A stretch of 6,294 nt of DNA, from positions 1 to 6,294 of the forward strand of contig CALDEN010000096.1 of assembly GCA_937942405.1 (NCBI GenBank). Reading direction: 5' to 3'. A program made the position numbers and the translations under genes. The DNA comes from an uncultured Saprospiraceae bacterium (GTDB lineage Bacteria; Bacteroidota; Bacteroidia; Chitinophagales; Saprospiraceae). Within the stretch, counting starts at the first letter, position 1; the number at the start of each line of letters is the position of its first letter. Shown piece after piece: positions 1-4,780 of the stretch. The notes below the pieces were generated by a model. It was not told the DNA's origin. It worked only from the letters and a program-made list of their open reading frames with translations, and made no database searches.

Positions 1-420
1 AGCTAGGGTACCATCAGCAAAATTTTCATTTAAACGTCTTATCTCACCATTGGTTATTTTCCATACTCTGTTATATGCTACACATACCTCACTTTTCAAT
101 GAAGTGTCCATAAACCATGGACCGGGAGTATAATCCCGAAAACTAATGTATCCAGTAGATGCAGCTAGTCTGACATCATTTGTCCCCTCAACAAATCCTC
201 CCGCCCATAAACCACTTGCAAAAGGAATATATAAATCTGGGTATCCATCTTCAAAGTATATGGCCTCCTTTTTTAATGTACTTACCGTTTCTACATCATG
301 TTTTCTATATGCACTTTCTAACTTTTGATGATCAATAGTTTGTCCTAAAAAACACTGAGCGGTAAGATCATACATAAAAAGGTATGAAAAGAAAATAGGA
401 ATTAGTAGATATTTAATCAT
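1..420 (-). CDS. N-terminal part of a secreted, probably T9SS-exported surface protein (3' end beyond the window)
   Basis: The reading frame starts at ATG 420 on the minus strand and stays open for 140 codons to base 1, so only the N-terminus is present. Residues 1-22 form a signal peptide: Lys3, a hydrophobic stretch, then a likely cut after TAQ. Residues 70-102 carry a pattern I recognise from large Bacteroidota surface proteins with a C-terminal T9SS sorting domain: LWAGGF, then VRLAAS, then PGPW, corresponding to the family's 'LWiGG...l.vAaqtY...g.dfwpGPl'. Residues 113-136 continue it with a Cys, YNRVWKIT, EI and NFADG (family: 'C..wdr.fkVt..EI..h..dfadG'). The mature protein is expected to be exported through Sec and the outer-membrane T9SS and to sit at the surface or be released; its function is unknown. 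A -7 box lies at 444-451. The family match is from memory and the sorting domain is not in view. Confidence 0.75.
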   Translation of the reverse strand, partial: MIKYLLIPIFFSYLFMYDLTAQCFLGQTIDHQKLESAYRKHDVETVSTLKKEAIYFEDGYPDLYIPFASGLWAGGFVEGTNDVRLAASTGYISFRDYTPGPWFMDTSLKSEVCVAYNRVWKITNGEIRRLNENFADGTLA

Positions 421-443
421 AGTTGTTCGTCATTCGTGAGAAT

Positions 444-451
444 CAAAAATA
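444..451 (-). promoter_or_regulatory. Bacteroidota -7 promoter box for the secreted-protein gene
   Basis: On the minus strand this reads TATTTTTG, an exact match to the Bacteroidota sigma consensus TAnnTTTG. It ends 23 nt before the ATG at 420. No clear TTG -33 element is seen at the expected distance, so the call rests on the -7 match, its orientation and its position. Confidence 0.5.
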
Positions 452-533
452 TGACATCTCTTAATTATATTCTCTAGGATGAAGTCGTCGCGAATAACAA
501 ATAGGCTTTACTCTTATATTTCATAAGTACTTT

Positions 534-541
534 TATTTTTG
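534..541 (+). promoter_or_regulatory. Bacteroidota -7 promoter box for trmB
   Basis: TATTTTTG matches TAnnTTTG exactly and ends 12 nt before the trmB ATG at 554. Transcription would then start around 546-548, giving a leader of only a few bases. The box overlaps an in-frame TTG at 539, which argues against that TTG being the start codon. The -33 region has only an imperfect TTA (514-516). Confidence 0.55.
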
Positions 542-553
542 CAGTCAGAAATC

Positions 554-1246
554 ATGGGAAAAAGAAACAAGCTTAAGAAATTTGCAGAATTGTCGACGTT
601 TAAAAATGTCTTTCAATGTTTTAATCCACTTACTCCTGAACTAGAAGGAAGTGAGGGAGTGGTCGATCTAAAAGGTACATGGGGACCAGGCTATTTTAAA
701 AATGATCATCCCATCGTACTCGAGTTAGCCTGTGGTAGAGGAGAGTATAGTTTGGCTCTAGCCAAAATGTATCCAGACAAAAATTTTATCGGGATCGATG
801 TCAAAGGTGCAAGGGTATGGAAAGGGGCCATCCAAGCAATCGAAAACGATTTAGATAATGTCGCATTTATACGTACTCGTATAGAAGCTCTAGAGCATTT
901 TTTTGCATCAGGAGAGATCGATGAGATCTGGATTACTTTCCCTGATCCTTTTGAAAACAAAGCCAATCGGAGGCTGACTCATCATAACTTTAATGAGCGA
1001 TATCGCAAAGTTTTAAAAACAGATGGCATCGTACAACTAAAGACAGACTCTGACTCTCTATGGGAAAACACCCTAGAAGTCCTCGATGAAGACCCTAAAA
1101 TAAAGATCACCTATCGCAATGATAACATCTATGCACAAGCATTAGATTACCCAGAGCTAGAGATAAAAACCTATTATGAGCGGTCTCACCTCCTCGATAA
1201 GCGTATTATTAAATACGTACGCTATACACTCAATAATGGGGCTTAA
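554..1246 (+). CDS. trmB: tRNA (guanine-N7-)-methyltransferase TrmB
   Basis: TrmB transfers a methyl group from S-adenosylmethionine to N7 of guanine, typically G46 in the tRNA variable loop, in the cytoplasm. The 230-residue product has the usual family length. Visible motifs in order: the SAM-binding loop ELACGRGEYS (57-66), the acidic strand end GIDVKG (80-85), the hallmark WITFPDP (126-132) followed by NRRLT (138-142), QLKTDSD (161-167), and the C-terminal TYYE (206-209) ahead of IKYVRY. ATG 554 is chosen over an in-frame TTG at 539 because MGKRNKLKKFAE is the typical Bacteroidota TrmB N-terminus and the TTG falls inside the -7 box. No Shine-Dalgarno sequence precedes it, which is normal in this phylum. 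It is transcribed alone and overlaps the end of thiL by 4 bp. The identification is secure. Confidence 0.95.
   Translation: MGKRNKLKKFAELSTFKNVFQCFNPLTPELEGSEGVVDLKGTWGPGYFKNDHPIVLELACGRGEYSLALAKMYPDKNFIGIDVKGARVWKGAIQAIENDLDNVAFIRTRIEALEHFFASGEIDEIWITFPDPFENKANRRLTHHNFNERYRKVLKTDGIVQLKTDSDSLWENTLEVLDEDPKIKITYRNDNIYAQALDYPELEIKTYYERSHLLDKRIIKYVRYTLNNGA
1243..1246. other. Tail-to-tail stop codon overlap of trmB and thiL
   Basis: The palindrome TTAA carries both stops: TAA at 1244-1246 on the plus strand for trmB and TAA at 1245-1243 on the minus strand for thiL. No space remains for an intergenic terminator and no GC-rich hairpin with a T-run is visible on either side, so the two transcripts probably run into each other's coding region. 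Confidence 0.95.
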
Positions 1247-2310
1247 TTGTCTTTGGGATTATTGGATTCATCCTTAAAATGATTCCAACCTTGAGCTTTT
1301 AGATCGTGGATATTTCCTCCTGTGGTATGTAGCTTTATCCCATCCTGAGCAGGAATGATCTCTCCGATGATAAATACACCAGGCATATATTTGACCATTT
1401 CGAGGTCTTTCTCATCTATAGTAAATAGTAATTCGTAATCTTCTCCGCCGTTGAGGGCACAGGTAATCGGATCTAGATTAAACTTCAATGCCATCCTTTC
1501 TGTATCAGGATGCAGCGGTACTTTCCCTTCTTCTACAAAAGCTCCTACTCCAGACTGCTTACATATGTGGAATAAATCGGAAGCCAGTCCGTCAGATACA
1601 TCGATCATCGCTGTCGGTTGGAATTTTTTTTCTTTAAAGTAGTCTACTGCTGCTTTTTGAGCCATCGGCTTTAATTGTCGACCGATGATATATTCTTCGT
1701 TTTCTAGGTCTGGCTGTGTTCCAGGATTGGATAGATAGATTTGTTTTTCTCTCTCTAGTATCTGTAAGCCGAGGTATGCTGCTCCTAGGTTACCAGTTAC
1801 ACAGAGTATGTCTCCAGGCTTGGCTCCAGATCGGAATACGACTTCTTTTGCATCAGCTCTACCGATCGCCGTGACACTGATGGCCATACCTTTGGGAGAT
1901 GAGGTTGTATCTCCACCGATAAGGTCCACACCGTAGTCTTTACATGCCAGGAACACTCCAGCATAGAGTTCTTCCAATGCCTCTACAGAGTATTTACTAG
2001 ATATCGCTATAGACATGGTTACCTGCTGAGGGGTAGCATTCATCGCATAGATGTCAGAGATGTTTACGACGATGGACTTATACCCTAGATGCTTCAGAGG
2101 GGTATACATCAAGTCAAAATGTATGCCCTCTACCAGCATATCTGTACTGACTACACTGACATGATCGCCATGATCGATTACAGCTGCATCGTCACCGATT
2201 CCCTTTATCGTCGTGGGTAGGTTTGTTGTAAACTCTTTAGTCAGATGATCGATAAGCCCGAACTCTCCTAATTTATTTACATCTGTTTTACCTGAAATAT
2301 TCTCTGACAT
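1243..2310 (-). CDS. thiL: Thiamine-monophosphate kinase ThiL
   Basis: ThiL uses ATP to phosphorylate thiamine monophosphate to the cofactor thiamine pyrophosphate, the last step of the pathway, in the cytoplasm. The 355-residue protein is full length and shows the family motifs in order: GIGDDAAVI (37-45, metal and ATP binding), TDMLVEGIHF (56-65), NISDIYAMNATP (83-94), GGDTTSS (132-138), SVTAIG (145-150), RSGAKPGD (160-167), VTGNLGAA (171-178), DVSDGLASDL (237-246) and GGEDYELLF (288-296). The tail LKAQGWNHF (337-345) is common in Bacteroidota ThiL. Start ATG 2310 follows a -7 box by 15 nt. No other thiamine gene is adjacent and the 66-bp upstream region is too short for a TPP riboswitch, so there is no sign of thiamine-responsive control here. 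Its TAA shares TTAA with the trmB stop. Confidence 0.96.
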   Translation of the reverse strand: MSENISGKTDVNKLGEFGLIDHLTKEFTTNLPTTIKGIGDDAAVIDHGDHVSVVSTDMLVEGIHFDLMYTPLKHLGYKSIVVNISDIYAMNATPQQVTMSIAISSKYSVEALEELYAGVFLACKDYGVDLIGGDTTSSPKGMAISVTAIGRADAKEVVFRSGAKPGDILCVTGNLGAAYLGLQILEREKQIYLSNPGTQPDLENEEYIIGRQLKPMAQKAAVDYFKEKKFQPTAMIDVSDGLASDLFHICKQSGVGAFVEEGKVPLHPDTERMALKFNLDPITCALNGGEDYELLFTIDEKDLEMVKYMPGVFIIGEIIPAQDGIKLHTTGGNIHDLKAQGWNHFKDESNNPKDN

Positions 2311-2325
2311 AGCTTATCTTTTGTG

Positions 2326-2333
2326 CAAATATA
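2326..2333 (-). promoter_or_regulatory. Bacteroidota -7 promoter box for thiL
   Basis: On the minus strand this reads TATATTTG, an exact TAnnTTTG match ending 15 nt before the thiL ATG. The matching -33 region would fall near 2353-2355, inside a near-palindrome, and contains no TTG. Confidence 0.5.
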
Positions 2334-2343
2334 GCTATCTATT

Positions 2344-2355
2344 TACCCTTGGGTA
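2344..2355. repeat. 12-bp near-palindrome in the thiL/barrel-gene divergent promoter region
   Basis: TACCC (2344-2348) and GGGTA (2351-2355) are perfect inverted arms around a TT spacer. The element lies in the 66-bp gap between two divergent genes, over the expected -33 region of thiL and 21 bp before the barrel gene start. The 2-nt spacer is too tight for a good RNA hairpin, so a protein-binding site is more likely if it is functional. Arms of 5 bp can occur by chance. Confidence 0.3.
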
Positions 2356-2376
2356 GTCTCTTATATAGATGCAACT

Positions 2377-3732
2377 ATGAAAAAACAGTCTATCTTAATT
2401 CTACTTGTACTGGGCCTACAAAGCGTCTATGCTCAAATAGACAGCTATGATCTATCTAAATATATCCAAGGGGATGTCCGATTAAGTATTTCTTCTATTA
2501 GTCCTTGGTTTCGTTTTAGCACGTACTCATTAGACCAGGACTCAAATTTCAGAACCTTAGATAGAGGAAATTTAAGTGTATACCATAATCACCTGATGTT
2601 TATTAACTCCAGAAATAAATACGTAGAGTACAATTGGAGTAATTCATTTAATCTATCGTCTGAAAGAATTGATCAAGAAAAATCAGTGCAGATTACTCCT
2701 TTAACCGACCTTAACTATAGGGCTAACTTTTATTTTTCCGAAAATGACTTTATTGGTTTTGATCTTGATACCAGAAATTCATATTCTTATTTTAAATATT
2801 TCGGAGCGATTAATACGAATCCTTCCACTCGTAAAGATTATTACACAGATTCCGTAATAGAATTATCCTATGGTATGGGCAGAGCTCAAAATATAGAAGA
2901 CCCCTTAAAAGCAATAGCTATATTTAGAGTGCTCAAACAAAATAATCACATAATTACTGATTCCATCTCTCATCAAGATGTCGATGATCTGAGTAACTTA
3001 CTGAATACTCTGAGAGGTTTAAGAAACGAAGATGTAAATCTCGTAGACTCAAGACTTCTTACCAATGCAAGATTTGAATTACTAGCTCAGCACCTTATAG
3101 AAAAGAAGCTAGTTCGTGCTGATGACTTTGTTATGATTGGTTTACTATATGATACGTATAGTTTTGAAAACTATTATTTCAGAAAGGCCAATGACGAATT
3201 TAGAATAGGCCTATCATATGCGTATGATCGCAGACTTTCTTTAATAGAATCCTTTACTTATAAAAACGATCTTATCTATTCATCTCCGAGCATTTTTATG
3301 AGCTATGATCTGAATAAACCACTCAGCACTATGTGGTTTTTTAATGGCGAGACCAGCCTTGAATTCAATAAATTAAACTTTCAACGGATCGCTGAAAGAG
3401 ATGACGACATCACTACATTTGAAGAAAAAACAAATAGAGTAGCTCTATTTACTCAGTGGCAAATTCAGTATCAACCTTCTATTAGAACCAGATTTAATGC
3501 AGGACTTGAAATGTTTTGGGCAAAAAGTAAGATTAATACGGACGACGATATTGCGATAAAAGAGGATATCAACAGTATTGAATTTTCTGTAGGTTTAGAT
3601 TATTATTTTTCTCCTCAATACTTTATGTCCCTTGATTTAAAAATCGGTAAAGAGGATCTAAGTAGTATACAACAATATAGTAAAGAAATCTCAACCTCCT
3701 TGGATCTAAATGTAAACTACATATTCCGTTAA
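2377..3732 (+). CDS. Uncharacterised outer-membrane beta-barrel protein with a helical insert
   Basis: The 451-residue product starts with a clear signal peptide: MKK, a hydrophobic core, and a probable cut after VYAQ at residue 20. Residues 30-160 and 250-450 alternate polar and hydrophobic or aromatic residues in short strands (for example LMFINS, YRANFYF, SIEFSVGLDYYF, SLDLNVNYIF), as in outer-membrane barrels, and the chain ends in a strand with an aromatic one residue from the C-terminus (IFR). Between them, about 165-245, is a predicted helical block beginning YGMGRAQNIEDPLKAI and including DSRLLTNARFELL. I have seen this layout (YG.GR...v.Da..A..Il..Lk, then a DsR block) in uncharacterised Bacteroidota outer-membrane proteins, but know no assigned function or name. 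Most arginines are AGA. It is probably transcribed alone: thiL diverges from it and the downstream gene converges. No exact -7 box precedes it; a near match with one extra spacer base is at 2315-2323. Confidence 0.7.
   Translation: MKKQSILILLVLGLQSVYAQIDSYDLSKYIQGDVRLSISSISPWFRFSTYSLDQDSNFRTLDRGNLSVYHNHLMFINSRNKYVEYNWSNSFNLSSERIDQEKSVQITPLTDLNYRANFYFSENDFIGFDLDTRNSYSYFKYFGAINTNPSTRKDYYTDSVIELSYGMGRAQNIEDPLKAIAIFRVLKQNNHIITDSISHQDVDDLSNLLNTLRGLRNEDVNLVDSRLLTNARFELLAQHLIEKKLVRADDFVMIGLLYDTYSFENYYFRKANDEFRIGLSYAYDRRLSLIESFTYKNDLIYSSPSIFMSYDLNKPLSTMWFFNGETSLEFNKLNFQRIAERDDDITTFEEKTNRVALFTQWQIQYQPSIRTRFNAGLEMFWAKSKINTDDDIAIKEDINSIEFSVGLDYYFSPQYFMSLDLKIGKEDLSSIQQYSKEISTSLDLNVNYIFR
3729..3732. other. 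Tail-to-tail stop codon overlap of the barrel gene and the pseudouridine synthase gene
   Basis: TTAA again holds both stops: TAA 3730-3732 on the plus strand and TAA 3731-3729 on the minus strand. As at 1243-1246, no intergenic terminator can fit and none is visible nearby. Confidence 0.95.
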
Positions 3733-4415
3733 GATTTAAAAATGTCGAGCTCTTTTACCGCCTTCCATAGTCCATCTGTATCAGGGATAACTGCCGTATA
3801 TTTTACTTTCTCATTAGAAAACGGACTATTAAAACCCATCTCATAACTCATAAGATGGATGGATCTATCGGGATTAGACCTTCTAGCACCATATTTTACA
3901 TCTCCCTTTATAGGACAGCCGATATGTGCCAGCTGCACTCGGATCTGGTGAAATCTACCTGTGATGGTCTCGATTTTTACCAAATGATAATTATCAAAGC
4001 TATGAAGCAGCTCATATTTTAATTCTGCTTTTTTATATCCACTTACTGCACTATTATTTATGAGTGATTTTCTACTTTTTGCATTTCTAGATACATAGTG
4101 CGTAAGTACCTGCTCTTTTTGTGGAGGTCTTTTCTCTACCAGAGCGAGGTAGGTCTTAGCGATTTTCCGAGTTCTCATGAGTTCGGATAACTCTGCAGCA
4201 GATTTAGAGTCTGACCCGAAGAGTACAAGCCCACTCACGGGTCTATCTAGACGAGAAACGATGAATAATTTATGCTTTACATATATTTCTAAGAGATCCT
4301 GAAGCGACTTATCGTCATCTCTATTTACCTGAGAGTTTATACCTGCCGGTTTATGAGCGACGATGTACTTTCTGGACTTAAATATGATCGCATCTGATAA
4401 CTTGTATTCTGTCAT
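3729..4415 (-). CDS. RluA-family RNA pseudouridine synthase, short form without S4 domain
   Basis: RluA-family enzymes isomerise specific uridines of rRNA or tRNA to pseudouridine in the cytoplasm. Visible motifs: HKPAGINSQ (21-29), the catalytic motif SRLDRPVSGL (54-63) with the catalytic Asp at 57, KTYLALVE (87-94), and TGRFHQIRVQLAHIG (152-166) followed by GDVKYGA (171-177). At 228 residues it is the compact form consisting of the catalytic domain only, with no N-terminal S4 RNA-binding domain as found in RluC and RluD. The usual His before the RLD is Ser here. RPVSG is typical of the Bacteroidota subgroup. The target uridine cannot be told from sequence, so no gene symbol is given. The start ATG at 4415 abuts the stop of the upstream 41-codon gene (TAAATG), so the two should be co-transcribed and probably translationally coupled. 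Confidence 0.92.
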   Translation of the reverse strand: MTEYKLSDAIIFKSRKYIVAHKPAGINSQVNRDDDKSLQDLLEIYVKHKLFIVSRLDRPVSGLVLFGSDSKSAAELSELMRTRKIAKTYLALVEKRPPQKEQVLTHYVSRNAKSRKSLINNSAVSGYKKAELKYELLHSFDNYHLVKIETITGRFHQIRVQLAHIGCPIKGDVKYGARRSNPDRSIHLMSYEMGFNSPFSNEKVKYTAVIPDTDGLWKAVKELDIFKS

Positions 4416-4541
4416 TTACTCTATTTCTTCGTAGTCTGTATAATCAGTGGATTCTTTAGTATTCCCTTCTGTCAAGTTATTGGGCGGATTTATCATCCGA
4501 TATATAATAACTACCAATCCCGCTAAAAGAAGAAATTTCAT
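4416..4541 (-). CDS. Small single-pass membrane protein, 41 residues, possibly DUF4834-like
   Basis: The frame begins at ATG 4541 (MKFLLLAGLVVIIY) and ends with TAA at 4418-4416, directly before the synthase ATG with no gap. Residues 2-14 form a hydrophobic helix, R15 follows it, and the remainder is a short polar, acidic tail ending DYTDYEEIE. Support for a real gene: exact stop-start adjacency to the synthase, a -7 box 24 nt upstream on the same strand, and a coherent membrane anchor plus acidic tail. The N-terminal 'MKFLL' anchor and the C-terminal 'DYEEI' end recall the small Bacteroidota DUF4834 family, but it is shorter than members I remember, so that link is tentative. It should sit in the inner membrane with the tail orientation unknown; function unknown. 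Confidence 0.65.
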   Translation of the reverse strand: MKFLLLAGLVVIIYRMINPPNNLTEGNTKESTDYTDYEEIE

Positions 4542-4565
4542 GTTTTAGACTGTTAAACGCTGGGA

Positions 4566-4573
4566 CAAAATTA
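4566..4573 (-). promoter_or_regulatory. Bacteroidota -7 promoter box for the small membrane protein/synthase operon
   Basis: On the minus strand this reads TAATTTTG, an exact TAnnTTTG match ending 24 nt before ATG 4541. It is the only candidate promoter I see for the two-gene operon. The -33 element is weak (TTA rather than TTG). Confidence 0.5.
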
Positions 4574-4724
4574 CCATTAATCTCTGCTTTAACCTTCGAA
4601 AATCGTCTTTTGTAGAATAAGCTAGATGATTTATAATGAGAATGCCCTTTGAACGTTATGATAGTTTTGGCCGAGAGGATTACAATACAAACCTCTTAAA
4701 TTACGACTAACTCTAATATATAAC

Positions 4725-4732
4725 TACCTTTG
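4725..4732 (+). promoter_or_regulatory. Bacteroidota -7 promoter box for the DUF2723 gene
   Basis: TACCTTTG matches TAnnTTTG exactly and is the best-looking box in the window. It ends 48 nt before ATG 4781, giving a leader of about 40 nt. An imperfect -33 (TTA, 4701-4703) lies 21 nt upstream. Confidence 0.6.
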
Positions 4733-4780
4733 CCGAGTTGATAGAATTAGAGGAGGAAGGCATTACTTAAACGTTTATTT

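Noticed and set aside
146..328. Plus-strand open frame of 60 codons
   Set aside because: It lies opposite the minus-strand secreted-protein gene, which has a signal peptide and recognisable family blocks; the plus frame shows none.
479..490. 12-mer ATGAAGTCGTCG repeated at 5901-5912
   Set aside because: About one such exact 12-mer pair is expected by chance in a window of this size; one copy is inside the DUF2723 coding sequence and nothing flanks the repeats.
479..526. 15-codon frame (MKSSRITNRLYSYIS) between the first gene and trmB
   Set aside because: It is very short, has no promoter or ribosome site, and is within chance expectation for this sequence.
706..966. Minus-strand open frame within trmB
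   Set aside because: It is the antisense shadow of a secure housekeeping gene and has no family motifs.
1451..1642. Plus-strand open frame within thiL
   Set aside because: It is opposite conserved ThiL motifs and has no features of its own.
2311..2376. Possible TPP riboswitch upstream of thiL
   Set aside because: The divergent gap is only 66 bp, the leader after the -7 box is about 10 nt, and no THI-box-like sequence is present.
4674..4696. AGAGG/CCTCT inverted repeat as a terminator
   Set aside because: The 5-bp stem with a 13-nt loop is weak, has no T-run after it, and does not follow a gene end on either strand.
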